NCBI GenBank assembly: GCA_001298545.1
Contig: LJCX01000032.1
Coordinates: 248,001 to 312,000 of the forward strand
Source: Actinobacteria bacterium OV320
GTDB lineage: Bacteria; Actinomycetota; Actinomycetes; Streptomycetales; Streptomycetaceae
DNA length: 64,000 bases
Direction of reading: 5' to 3'
Shown here: positions 53,944 through 62,015 of the stretch, in pieces
How the letters are laid out: every line of letters starts with the position of its first letter
How positions within the stretch are numbered: position 1 is the first letter of the stretch
Notes under the pieces: generated by a model
Database searches by the model: none
Told to the model about the DNA's origin: nothing
Seen by the model: only the letters and a program-made list of their open reading frames with translations
Program-made: the position numbers and the translations under genes

Positions 53944-54894
53944 ATGGCCGAACCGATCGATCCCTCGTTCGCCGATGCCGAACTGACCGCCTTCATCGAG
54001 GCTGTTCGGCAGGACCCCGGACCTTCCGCCCGTGCCGTGGGCGCGGCGGAGTTGCGGCGTGCGCAACGACTCCGCGCTGAAGCCCGGCCTCCGGGCCCCG
54101 AAATCGACCACGTCGAGGACCTAACGGTCGGCTCGGCTGCCGTGGGGGCCCGCCTCTACCGTCCTTCGGCGGCGTTCCGGCCGCTGGTGGTGTTCCTCCA
54201 TGGAGGGATGTGGACGATCGGCGATCTGGAGTCGCACGATCGGGCATGCCGTCGGTTGGCACTCAGGACCGGCACGGCCGTGCTGAGCGTCGACTTCCGT
54301 CGTGCTCCCGAGCACCCGTGGCCAGCTGCCGTCGACGACTGCGTGGATGCCATCCGGTGGGCAGCTGCCGGCGGAGGTTCCGGTGTCGGGATCGGAGGCC
54401 CGACCGTCGTCATGGGCGACAGTTCCGGCGGGAACCTCGCCGCGCTGGCCTGCCTGCGTCTGCGCGATGAAGAAGGACCGCTGCCGGCCGCCCAGATCCT
54501 GGTGTACCCCAACACCGATCTGACACTCTCCTGCCCCAGCGCGCGGTCGAAGGCCACGGGCTGGGGCCTGACGGCCGACGATGTCGCGTGGGGGGCCGAG
54601 CAATGGGTCCCGGACCCGTCTCGGCGGGCCGACCCCGGGGTCAGCCCGCTGTACGCCGCAGACCTCGGCGGGCTGCCGCCCGCCGTTGTCGTCACCGCGG
54701 AGCACGACCCGCTTCGGGATGAGGGCGACGCCTATGCCGCCCGGCTTGCCGCCGCGGACGTTCCGGTCCAACACCGCTGCGAGGCCGGGATGGTCCACGG
54801 ATTCCTCACCCTCGACACCCTTTCTCCCGCCGCCGCGGAGGCGGGAGAAAGGGTCTTCGCGGACGTCGCCGACCTGCTCGACCACGTCCGCTGA
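53944..54894 (+). CDS. alpha/beta hydrolase, hormone-sensitive-lipase family (transposon passenger)
   Basis: 316 residues from ATG 53944. HSL-type features: oxyanion motif VVFLHGGMWTIGDLESHDRA, DFRRAPEHPWPAAVDDCVDA, nucleophile GDSSGGNLAALA, acid in TAEHDPLRDEGDAY and His in AGMVHGFLTLD. The reading frame is open upstream without a stop through the minisatellite into the IS982 fragment, giving a potential 511-codon chimera from 53359. No strong ribosome site precedes ATG 53944, so the real start is uncertain. It probably hydrolyses short-chain esters. Confidence 0.85.
   Translation: MAEPIDPSFADAELTAFIEAVRQDPGPSARAVGAAELRRAQRLRAEARPPGPEIDHVEDLTVGSAAVGARLYRPSAAFRPLVVFLHGGMWTIGDLESHDRACRRLALRTGTAVLSVDFRRAPEHPWPAAVDDCVDAIRWAAAGGGSGVGIGGPTVVMGDSSGGNLAALACLRLRDEEGPLPAAQILVYPNTDLTLSCPSARSKATGWGLTADDVAWGAEQWVPDPSRRADPGVSPLYAADLGGLPPAVVVTAEHDPLRDEGDAYAARLAAADVPVQHRCEAGMVHGFLTLDTLSPAAAEAGERVFADVADLLDHVR
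54818..54853. other. perfect 14-bp hairpin inside the hydrolase 3' end
   Basis: CCCTTTCTCCCGCC and GGCGGGAGAAAGGG form a perfect 14-bp stem with an 8-base loop, still within the coding sequence. It may terminate transcription arriving from the converging transposase. Confidence 0.75.
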
Positions 54895-54901
54895 CGCCTC
54901 G

Positions 54902-56158
54902 TCAAGCAGCGGCGACCTCGGCGCGCTCGACCAGGACGCCGTTCTCGAACTTGGCGCCCGCGCGGACCAGGGCGACGAGGTGGGCTCCGGTGACCGCGCG
55001 CCAGCGGTCCTGGGCGGATTCGACGAGCTTGAACACCATCGCGAGGGCTGCGGCCGGGCTGCCGGCGCCGCGGGTGACCTTGGTGCGGAGCTTGACGGTG
55101 GAGAAGGTCGACTCGATGGGGTTCGTGGTTCGCAGGTGGATCCAGTGCTCGGCCGGGAAGTCGTAGAACGCCAGCAGCAGTTCCTCCTGGTCGTCGGTGA
55201 TCTTTGCGACGGCCTTGGGGAACTTGGCGCCGTAGGTCTTCGTGAACGCCTCGATCGCCTTCTCGGCGTGCGCGCGGTCCTCGGCGTTGTAGATCTCCTG
55301 CATCGCCTTCGTCGCGCCCGGCTGTGTGGACTTCGGCAGGGCGTTCGTGACATTCCGGGCCTTGTGGACCCAGCACCGCTGGTGGCGGGCAGCCGGGAAC
55401 ACCTCGGCCAGCGCCTTCCACAGCCCTGTCGCGCCGTCGCCGACGACCAGCTCGGGATCGCGCATGCCCCGGCGGCGGCAGTCGCGCAGCAGGTCGGCCC
55501 ACGACTCGGCCGACTCCCGCAGCCCCTCCGCCAGCGCGATCAGTTCCTTGGTGCCGTCCAGCCGCACACCCCTCAGCACCAGGACGCAGGAGTGCGCCTG
55601 CCCGAGCCGGACCTTGGGGTGCACCCCGTCCGCCCACACATACACGTAGTCGCTGTCGGCGAGGTCGCGCTGGTGGAAGGCGGCGCGGTCATCCTGCCAC
55701 TGCTTCGTCAGCCGGGTCACGGTGGCCGGCGACAGGCCGGCCGCCGAGCCGAGGAACTGCTCGAGCGCGGGCACGAAGTCCCCCGAGGACAGCCCGTGCA
55801 GGTGGAGCAGCGGGAGGACCTCGCTGACCTTGGGCGACTTGCGGCACCACGGCGGCAGGATCTTCGAGGAGAACCGCATCCGCTGGCCGGTGGCCGCCTC
55901 GACCCGCTTGTCGTTCACGCGCGGCACCGTGACCTCGACCGGTCCGGCCCCAGTAGTCACGGTGCGGGGCCGGTGGTGGCCGTTGCGGACCACCAGGCGG
56001 CGCCCGGCCTCGTCCGTTTCGGCGGCCAACTCGGCTATGTACTGGTTGACTTCGGCCTCCAGCGCGGCGGCGAGCATCCGCCGGGCGCCCTCGCGGACGA
56101 TCTCGTCGATCAGGGAACCGGTCTCGGTGGTGCCGTCGGCGGTGACTACGCTGAGCAC
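54902..56158 (-). CDS. IS256-family (mutator-type) transposase
   Basis: 418 residues, full length. Features: LIDEIVREGARRMLAAALEA, RNGHHRPRTVTTGAGPVEVT, the first catalytic Asp in VYVWADGVHPKVRL, the second in LVVGDGATGLWKAL, the Cys/His motif HQRCWVHKARNV and the Glu in TTNPIESTFSTVK. No frameshift or stop, so the transposase is potentially active. Confidence 0.95.
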   Translation of the reverse strand: MLSVVTADGTTETGSLIDEIVREGARRMLAAALEAEVNQYIAELAAETDEAGRRLVVRNGHHRPRTVTTGAGPVEVTVPRVNDKRVEAATGQRMRFSSKILPPWCRKSPKVSEVLPLLHLHGLSSGDFVPALEQFLGSAAGLSPATVTRLTKQWQDDRAAFHQRDLADSDYVYVWADGVHPKVRLGQAHSCVLVLRGVRLDGTKELIALAEGLRESAESWADLLRDCRRRGMRDPELVVGDGATGLWKALAEVFPAARHQRCWVHKARNVTNALPKSTQPGATKAMQEIYNAEDRAHAEKAIEAFTKTYGAKFPKAVAKITDDQEELLLAFYDFPAEHWIHLRTTNPIESTFSTVKLRTKVTRGAGSPAAALAMVFKLVESAQDRWRAVTGAHLVALVRAGAKFENGVLVERAEVAAA

Positions 56159-56282
56159 GGACGTGCCTTCCCGACCCGCGCTGAGAACGCGGGCCTACTC
56201 GGTGACCATCAAAGGATCATTCGGGAAGGTAGCCCTTCGCGTCCCGTCCCGAAGGCCGATCCACAGGTCTTGAGCATTGCTC

Positions 56283-56814
56283 CAGTACACGGCTACTGCG
56301 CATCACACTCGCGATACTTCTGGGGGGCTGCGTCTGCACCTGGTGTGCACGCTCGGCGGACTGCCGGTCCTGTTCGCACTCACCGGGGCCAAAGCGGACG
56401 AGCGCGAAACGCTGCGCGACATGCTTGATACCGCGCCAGACGTGCTCGCCGTTCACCCCGGGCAGACGATCATCGGGGACAAGAACTACTTCGGCCGCGA
56501 GTTCGAGCACGGTCTTGCCGAGCGTCACCTGAAGTTGCTGCGGCCGGCCCGCAAGGGGGAAGCCGAGCCGGCCGGGTCACACCTGTTCAAGCCGCTGCGG
56601 CAGGTCATCGAGTCGATCAATCAGACCTTCAAGGGGCAGCTCAACCTGGAACGACACGGCGGCAAGAGCCCGGCAGGGGTGTCAGCCCGGGTCTTGTGCC
56701 GGATCCTCGCACTCACAGCGGCGATCTGGCACAACGACCAGACTGGACAGCCCATCAGGCGATCACTCACGGCCTACGATCACTCACCGCAACGACACCC
56801 CTTGGACTCATTCA
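56283..56814 (+). pseudogene. IS982-family transposase, C-terminal part
   Basis: Continues the split transposase: GYCASHSRYFWG in one frame, then after a one-G insertion GLRLHLVCTLGGLPVLFALT, GAKADERETLRDMLD, IIGDKNYFGREFEHGLAERH and QVIESINQTFKGQLNLERHG in another. The usual stop before the terminal repeat is lost. Decayed and inactive. Confidence 0.85.
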
Positions 56815-57060
56815 TCTCGACGGCGCGCCCATTCGACTCTGTCAGGGCAGTTCTCCGTCCTACGTTCCGCCGGCAGTTCCGCAGCGCTGGTGTATCTGGA
56901 ACGGTCCACCAGCGACCGCTACGTGGAGAAGCCGTCCGCCATGCGGCCACACAGGGTGACGTACGACCATTTCCAGGACCGGGCCCTCGACCCTGACAGC
57001 GGCCGCGGCTTCATCACCGACGTCACCAAGACGTACCTTGACGCAGTGAGTTGCCCCTGA
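56815..57060 (+). pseudogene. C-terminal fragment of an XRE/DUF5753 regulator, truncated by the IS
   Basis: Starting immediately after the IS982 right end, one frame reads AHSTLSGQFSVLRSAG, ALVYLERSTSDRYVEKPSAM and DHFQDRALDPDSGRGF to a stop at 57058-57060. This is the tail of the Scr1/DUF5753 domain found in Streptomyces XRE regulators. The helix-turn-helix half is missing. Confidence 0.7.
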
Positions 57061-57682
57061 ATGCGGGTGAGTGTCTCGGGCCTGCGCCGGGCCTGGCCAA
57101 GCTCAAGGGTGTCCAGGCGATGCTGGGCGGTCGGCCTGATGGAACAGGACTTGAGCGCCGCCCGTCATATCAGGGGCGACGACAGCGTCCTCAAAAACGG
57201 TGAAGAGAGGTGTGGCCGCCTGGTGGTGACGTGTCGTGGGTTTGGTCGCTACGCAGTCCGCGACGGCGAGTTTTGTGCGTCTTCGCGGGTGGCGTCGCGA
57301 GGGTTGTGCTGGCGGCCGCGGCACCGGTGCCCGCTGACGCTGGCCGGCAGGCGAGGAGTAGATCCCCACTGCCCTGAGGGGCTCATGAGCGCGCTGGTCG
57401 AGGAACCCGAATCCTCGGCCAGCGCTGTCTTCGCACCTCGGCGTCGTGAGGCTGCGTGGACCGCGCGGCGCTTGGCACCTCCCGGGCGAACCGTGGGCGG
57501 CCGGCGCCGTCTTTCGGGCGCGGGGAGCACCTGCCACACTTTGTGTGTAGTGCTGATGCTGTCTACGTATCCCCGTGACGGCATCAGCACTCGCCTTGTG
57601 GCGGTCGCTGTGAAAGGGTCCCGTAGGTGTCAGTGCGGGCGCGGGGGCGACCCGGCTGGGGGGGGTGCCCCTATGGGTTTCG
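57061..57682. other. stretch without a recognised gene, contains dispersed repeat
   Basis: 622 bp between the DUF5753 tail and the IS110 transposase. Apart from the repeat at 57158-57289 and a G-run near 57657 nothing was identified; the part next to the transposase should be the right end of the IS110 element. Confidence 0.4.
57158..57289. repeat. dispersed repeat copy 2
   Basis: See copy 1 at 49766-49895. Here it is about 400 bp from the IS110 transposase. One small indel (57203-57212 region) separates the copies. Confidence 0.65.
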
Positions 57683-58885
57683 TCAAGCTGATGTGGCGGG
57701 CTGTGGGTCGTAGAAGGTGCCGTCGCGGAGCATTGCGAAGAGCACGTCGGCTCGTCGTCTGGCGAGGCAGAGGAGGGCTTGGGTGTGGTGCTTTCCCTGG
57801 CTGATCTTCTTGTCGTAGTAGGTCCGGGAGGCCGGGTCGGCCAGAGCCGCGAACGCGGACAGGAAGAAGGCCCGTTTGAGCTGCTTGTTTCCGCGCCGGG
57901 ATGGTTGTTCGCCGCGGATCGAGGAGCCCGAGCTGCGGGTTGTTGGGGCGAGGCCGGCGTAGGCGGCGAGGTGGGCGGCGGTCGGGAACGAACTGCCGTC
58001 ACCGACGTCGATGAGGATGCGGGCTCCGGTCCTGACGCCGATCCCCGGCATGGACGTCAGGACCTTCGAAAGAGGGTGGTTCTCCAGCAGTTCCTCGATC
58101 CGTGTGGCCAGGAGTTTCCGCTGGTCAAGCACCGCTCGGAGCGAGTTGGTGAGGCTGGGGACGATCAGAGCAGCCGCGTCGGTGCCCGGGACGACAACGG
58201 TCTGTTCGTCCAAGGCGGTGAAGATGTGCTCGACGAGGCGCTCGGCCATCCGCGGCGCCTTCGGACGTATCAACGCAGTGAGCCGGCGCCGTCCGGCTTT
58301 GCGGATCTGGGCCGGGGAGCCGAACTGGTCGAGGAGTTCGAGCACGGCCGGGTGCTGGATGCGCGGGCCCAGGACCCGTTCCAGCGACGGGTGGATCTGC
58401 GTCAGCAGGCCCCGCAGGCGGTTGCTGATGCGGGTTGCTTCGCCGGCCAGGTCGTCGTCGAAGCCGACGATCATCTCCAGCTCGGCGATGGTCTCGTCCT
58501 CGAGGTCGACCGAGCGGAGCGTGTGAGGCATGACGCGGGCCGCGTCGGCGATGACGAACGCGTCGCGGGCGTCTGTCTTGGCCTCGCCGGGATAGAGGTC
58601 GGCGATCCGCCGCATCGTCAGCCCGGGCAGATAGGCAACCTCGCAGCCCATGTCCCGGGCCACCGCCAGCGGCAGAGCCCCGATCGAGGCCGGCTGGTCG
58701 ACCACCACGAGCACGGTCCCGTGCTTGGCCTGCAGTTTCCCGAACACTTCCCGGAGCTTCGGCTCGCTGTTGGGCAGCCGCTTGTCGAAGGCCTTCTTCC
58801 CGGCCGGGGTGACGGCGGTGGCGTGGTGTTCGCCTTTGCCGACGTCCAGGCCGAGGAAGGCGCCGATGTCACTGACGTCGATCAC
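57683..58885 (-). CDS. IS110-family transposase (DEDD, bridge-RNA type)
   Basis: 400 residues, full length. N-terminal DEDD domain: FLGLDVGKGEHHATAVTPAG, VLVVVDQPASIGALPLAVAR and GEAKTDARDAFVIADAAR. C-terminal transposase-20 domain: LTSMPGIGVRTGARILIDVG, AHLAAYAGLAPTTRSSGSSI and GNKQLKRAFFLSAFAALADP, with a Ser-containing active region. It appears intact. IS110 elements lack classical inverted repeats, so ends were not fixed. Confidence 0.95.
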   Translation of the reverse strand: MIDVSDIGAFLGLDVGKGEHHATAVTPAGKKAFDKRLPNSEPKLREVFGKLQAKHGTVLVVVDQPASIGALPLAVARDMGCEVAYLPGLTMRRIADLYPGEAKTDARDAFVIADAARVMPHTLRSVDLEDETIAELEMIVGFDDDLAGEATRISNRLRGLLTQIHPSLERVLGPRIQHPAVLELLDQFGSPAQIRKAGRRRLTALIRPKAPRMAERLVEHIFTALDEQTVVVPGTDAAALIVPSLTNSLRAVLDQRKLLATRIEELLENHPLSKVLTSMPGIGVRTGARILIDVGDGSSFPTAAHLAAYAGLAPTTRSSGSSIRGEQPSRRGNKQLKRAFFLSAFAALADPASRTYYDKKISQGKHHTQALLCLARRRADVLFAMLRDGTFYDPQPATSA

Positions 58886-59100
58886 ATGCGTCCTTCGGTC
58901 GTCCTCGCCCGGCCGTCCACGGCACCGATCGCCACATCCACATTACGAAGAGCCTCCCGACCTGCGAAGAAGCCGGTGGTCATGCCCCTAATCAGCGGTC
59001 TGTCGATGCCTCCGGAGCCGGTGACACCACCCCCCAAGACATGCGATCGACAGGGGGAGAAAGTCATGCCAACTCCGAAGGCCAGGCGCCCCATTGCGGG
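58886..59100 (-). other. noncoding 5' flank of the IS110 gene, candidate bridge-RNA region
   Basis: In IS110-group elements the noncoding end upstream of the transposase encodes the guide (bridge) RNA. This ~215-bp stretch has no recognised gene and holds short stems (for example GGGGCGCC near 59087). Assignment is by position only. Confidence 0.4.
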
Positions 59101-59274
59101 GCTACCAAAACGGTAATGGGGGGAGGGGTTGGGCAGTCAGCCTCCCGGGCTCTGCGTCGGCCTGACGGCGAAGAGCCTGAGTTTTTTTGTGATCTTCACA
59201 CCGCCTCTGGGGTGTCTTACGGGCGTGCGCGAGGGCAGGCGTACCTAATACCCGCCCCTGTATGGAGACTGGTG
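59101..59274. other. leader region of the ANTAR gene
   Basis: Contains a T7 run at 59181-59187 and an AT-richer TACCTAATA near 59242-59250 that could be a -10 region. No gene. Confidence 0.35.
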
Positions 59275-59625
59275 ATGACGACTTCCCGCGACCAGCGGTT
59301 CCTGCCCGACGGCGACGGCACGTTGGGGGCCACAGCGGAAAAGCTGCAACAGGAGAATGCCCAGCTGCGGCAGGCGGTCGATTCCCATGCGGTGGTCGAC
59401 CAGGCCATCGGGGTCCTCGTCGCGGTCCACCGGGTGGTGCCGGGCGCCGGGTTCGAGGTGCTGCGTGAGGTGTCCCAGCACACCAACATCAAGCTGCACG
59501 CGGTCGCCGAGATGGTGATCGGCTGGGCGTTGGGGCAGCCACTCGCGGAGCCGGTGGGCCATGAGCTGGATGCGGCCGTGCAGCGGCATTCGCGCCTTGA
59601 CGACATCCCGGACCCGCCCGGGTAG
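59275..59625 (+). CDS. ANTAR-domain protein
   Basis: 116 residues from ATG 59275 with GGAGA 8 bases upstream. Short coiled-coil (LQQENAQLRQAVDSHAVVDQ) followed by the three-helix ANTAR fold (AIGVLVAVHRVVPGAGFEVL, REVSQHTNIKLHAVAEMVIG). There is no GAF or receiver domain, unlike many relatives. ANTAR domains bind RNA hairpins to prevent termination. It sits next to STAS and anti-sigma-type genes. Confidence 0.9.
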   Translation: MTTSRDQRFLPDGDGTLGATAEKLQQENAQLRQAVDSHAVVDQAIGVLVAVHRVVPGAGFEVLREVSQHTNIKLHAVAEMVIGWALGQPLAEPVGHELDAAVQRHSRLDDIPDPPG

Positions 59626-59708
59626 GGGCGCTCAGGCGGTCCGGCGTGCTGGTGGGTGCGAGGGCAAATGATGAAGGTGTTGGCACTGATCGGCGGGAGG
59701 GGGCGGGG

Positions 59709-60065
59709 TCAGGCGGCTGTTTGTGGTGCGAGGGCCTCGTCGAGCGTGGGGTAGAGGGGGATGAGGTCGTCGAGGCCGACGATGTGCAGTACTTCTGCCA
59801 CGGGCTGGGGGGTGTGGGCCAGGCGTAGCCAGCCGTCGCGTGCGCGGGCGGCGTTGTTCGCGGTGACGAGGACGTTGATGCCGCTGGAGTCCATGAAGGT
59901 GACGGCGCGGAATTCGATGACGGTATACGGGGGGAAGCCGTCCTGTGCGGCGAGGGCCTGGCGGAAGAGGTCGGTCGTGGTGTGGTCGATTTCCCCGGTC
60001 AGCACGACGACGTGCACGCCGTCGGCGGTCATGTGGTGGGAGACGGTCAGCTGGGCCTGGCTCAT
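59709..60065 (-). CDS. STAS-domain anti-anti-sigma-type protein (paralogue 2)
   Basis: 118 residues from ATG 60065 with AGGAG 5 bases upstream. STAS: VHVVVLTGEIDHTTTDLFRQ, VIEFRAVTFMDSSGINVLVT with Ser in MDSSG, and GWLRLAHTPQPVAEVLHIVG. Same layout as 50111-50461. It is divergent from an HATPase-type gene that could be its partner kinase. Confidence 0.92.
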   Translation of the reverse strand: MSQAQLTVSHHMTADGVHVVVLTGEIDHTTTDLFRQALAAQDGFPPYTVIEFRAVTFMDSSGINVLVTANNAARARDGWLRLAHTPQPVAEVLHIVGLDDLIPLYPTLDEALAPQTAA

Positions 60066-60119
60066 ACGTCTCCTGCCCCGGAAAGAGGTTCCTCGCTGCT
60101 GCGAAGCCCTTCTCGGCTT

Positions 60120-60151
60120 ACGCAAGCGCATGCTGCGGCGCGGTGTCAACC
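60120..60151 (-). promoter_or_regulatory. conserved motif upstream of STAS gene 2
   Basis: GGTTGAC-N12-CATGCGCTTGCGT on the minus strand, ending 55 bp before the start codon. It matches the motif at 50519-50550 in both blocks and spacing. Confidence 0.6.
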
Positions 60152-60266
60152 GCGCCCTTGTGGGGGGCTGAAGCCCGGAGTGCAGGGAAGGCGACAGTTG
60201 AGCGTGGGATGCTGCGTGGGCATGACGTGAACTTCGTGTGACGATCGCAAAAGACAGGGCGGGCGC

Positions 60267-60746
60267 ATGGAGCAGGCCGTGGGGGACGAGGGGCAGGCAG
60301 CACAGCAGACCGATTCACTGGCGGCGTCGGCCGCCTACGACGGCGACTCTTCCTGCATCGGGGATGCGCGGCGCCTGGCTACGGGCTTCCTGACCGAGGT
60401 GCAGGCCGTGCATGGGCTGCCGGTGTCGGAGCGGGCGCTGGGTATGACGCAGCTGGTGGTCAGTGAGCTGGTGACGAACGCGGTGAAGTACGCACCCGGT
60501 CCGGTCATGCTCGATCTGCAGCTCGATGAGGGGTCAGTGCGGGTGTCGGTGTGGGACAGCGATCCGGTGCTGCCTGATGTGGCTGACACCGATCCGCGCC
60601 GGGTGGGACGCCACGGTCTGGAGATCACGCTTGCAGTCAGCCAGGCCTACGAAGTGCGGCGTGAGCCGGTCGGCAAACGCGTCACTGCCGTGATCGCGCT
60701 GGCCGATGACCCGGGTGGGAGCATCGCCGGCCGCACCGCCCCATAG
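60267..60746 (+). CDS. HATPase_c anti-sigma-type serine kinase/ATP-binding protein
   Basis: 159 residues. N box MTQLVVSELVTNAVKYAPGP, G1 region VSVWDSDPVLPD and G2 box RRVGRHGLEITLAVSQAYEV are the RsbW/SpoIIAB-like ATPase fold. The N-terminal RRLATGFLTEVQA helix is typical of Streptomyces members. Likely partner of the divergent STAS protein in sigma-factor control; direct partner-switching is inference. Confidence 0.9.
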   Translation: MEQAVGDEGQAAQQTDSLAASAAYDGDSSCIGDARRLATGFLTEVQAVHGLPVSERALGMTQLVVSELVTNAVKYAPGPVMLDLQLDEGSVRVSVWDSDPVLPDVADTDPRRVGRHGLEITLAVSQAYEVRREPVGKRVTAVIALADDPGGSIAGRTAP

Positions 60747-61035
60747 CCCTGACTGAGGCTGCCCCGCATGAAACGTCGGATCCGGGGAGGGCGCGCGGCA
60801 TTCTGCCGCCCTCTTCGCTTGTCGACCAGGTCCGGCATGCACTCGCCGAAGCGGGTGTCCAACTGATCACCGACATGGATGCCGTGACGCCGGGCCTCCA
60901 GGTCAGCGGGGGCGAGCGACCTGCTGGTGTCATGGGCGTTGCGCCGAACGCCGGCGGTGATGTTGATGCTCTCGGCGAGGCGGGGAGCACCGATGGCGAG
61001 GCCCTGCGTGTCATGCCTTCTTTGCAGACTGCGTA
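60747..61035. other. decayed stretch before the LuxR remnant
   Basis: A plus-strand open run without start (ILPPSSLVDQVRHALAEAGV; QLITDMDAVTPGLQVSGG) ends at a TGA at about 61045. It may be the N-terminal part of the same broken regulator. Confidence 0.3.
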
Positions 61036-61242
61036 CGCGGCCTGACCGAGTGGGAGACGGACGTGCTCGTGCTGATCGCGCGGGGGCTGTCCGGCGCGGA
61101 GATCATGGAGCGGCTGGTGGTGGCGGAGCCGATGATCAGGGCGCAGGTCAGCAGGGTGTTGGTGAAGCCGGGGTTGCGGGGTCGGACGCAGGCGGCGGTG
61201 TTCGCGTACGAGGCGCGGTTGGTGCGGCCGAACGGTCGGTGA
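61036..61242 (+). pseudogene. LuxR-type helix-turn-helix remnant
   Basis: RGLTEWETDVLVLIARGLSG, AEIMERLVVAEPMIRAQVSR and TQAAVFAYEARLVRPNGR match the C-terminal helix-turn-helix of NarL/LuxR response regulators, with several unusual substitutions. The receiver domain is absent and no start is present. Confidence 0.65.
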
Positions 61243-61271
61243 TCTGCGCCGGGCGACGAACCGGGGATCGC

Positions 61272-61631
61272 TCACGAAGGCCAGTCGGAGGGAAGTCCGT
61301 CGTTGTCGTTGTAAAAGTCTTCCCCGTCTTGGGCGATCGCCGCCACGGCGCTCCGGTAGGCGTAGCCGTATTCGGTGACCGACAGCGACTCGCAGCCGGC
61401 CGGCCGGGTCTCCGGCGGGGTCGTCCGCGACCAGTCCCCGGTGTAGAGCGAGTCGATGCCCGCCATACAGGCGCGGATCGCCTCGGCGTCGGCCGGGGGA
61501 GCGGTGGTGGCCGTCGGGGAGGAAGCTGTGGCACTGTCCGCCGGGCTGCCGGAGTCCCCTGATCCGTCCGAGCAGGCGGCAAGTGTCAGCAGCAGGGTTG
61601 CCGTGGCTATGAGCGCTGCCGTGGTCCGCAT
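61272..61631 (-). CDS. small lipoprotein
   Basis: 119 residues. Lipoprotein signal peptide TAALIATATLLLTLAAC with Cys20, a Ser/Thr/Ala-rich linker, then a ~70-residue domain (RACMAGIDSLYTGDWSRT; GCESLSVTEYGYAYRSAVAA) with one Cys pair candidate. No family recognised; outer face of the membrane. Confidence 0.75.
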   Translation of the reverse strand: MRTTAALIATATLLLTLAACSDGSGDSGSPADSATASSPTATTAPPADAEAIRACMAGIDSLYTGDWSRTTPPETRPAGCESLSVTEYGYAYRSAVAAIAQDGEDFYNDNDGLPSDWPS

Positions 61632-62015
61632 GGCCCTTGCCCCCAGGTGATGTTGAGAAAGACATCACATGGTGGCAGATACGGGCAGGCGATGCACTGG
61701 TATGCGCTGGGCCCGGCCTGCGCTCCGGCAACGGGAGTTCGAGCAGAGGAATGGCAAGTCTCCGGCTCGTAGGGGTTCGTACGAGTTCTTCATGCGCCAC
61801 CGCGTACGGGGACGTATGCGCTCAGCCGTCTGTTCGAACCGGCGGCGCGTCAGCGCCCTGGGCCGAGACGACGGCCTCGACCTCCTGCAACAGGCGGGCG
61901 GGGCGGCCAGTTACGTAAAAGCCTGCAATGTCAGATGCCGGGGGGCTGGTACCGCTTGCCAGCCGGTGCAGCCGCGTGACCGGTAGCGCGTCCAGCGCGG
62001 CCGCGATGTGCCAGG
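61632..62015. other. intergenic stretch, no gene recognised
   Basis: 384 bp between the lipoprotein start and the TetR stop, both on the minus strand. No motif-bearing frame or hairpin was found. Confidence 0.4.

Larger units (their letters stand above)
53782..56282. mobile_element. IS256-family transposon carrying an alpha/beta-hydrolase passenger
   Basis: The insert in the IS982 transposase is bounded by a 27-bp imperfect inverted repeat with 21 matches, starting GAGCAAT and ending TGTGGATCGG (53782-53808 and 56256-56282). AGTAC(AC)GGC flanks both sides, consistent with an 8-bp target duplication with a 2-bp slip. Inside are a 7-bp minisatellite, a hydrolase gene and an IS256 transposase converging with a 7-bp gap. 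There is no other element end between the two genes. Confidence 0.75.
53302..56814 (+). mobile_element. IS982-family element interrupted by another transposon
   Basis: Ends are 16-bp perfect inverted repeats: TGAATGAGTCCAAGGG at 53302-53317 and its complement at 56799-56814. The transposase is split at 53781/56283 by an IS256-family insertion. No matching target duplication is visible outside the ends. Original size without the insert would be about 1 kb. Confidence 0.85.
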
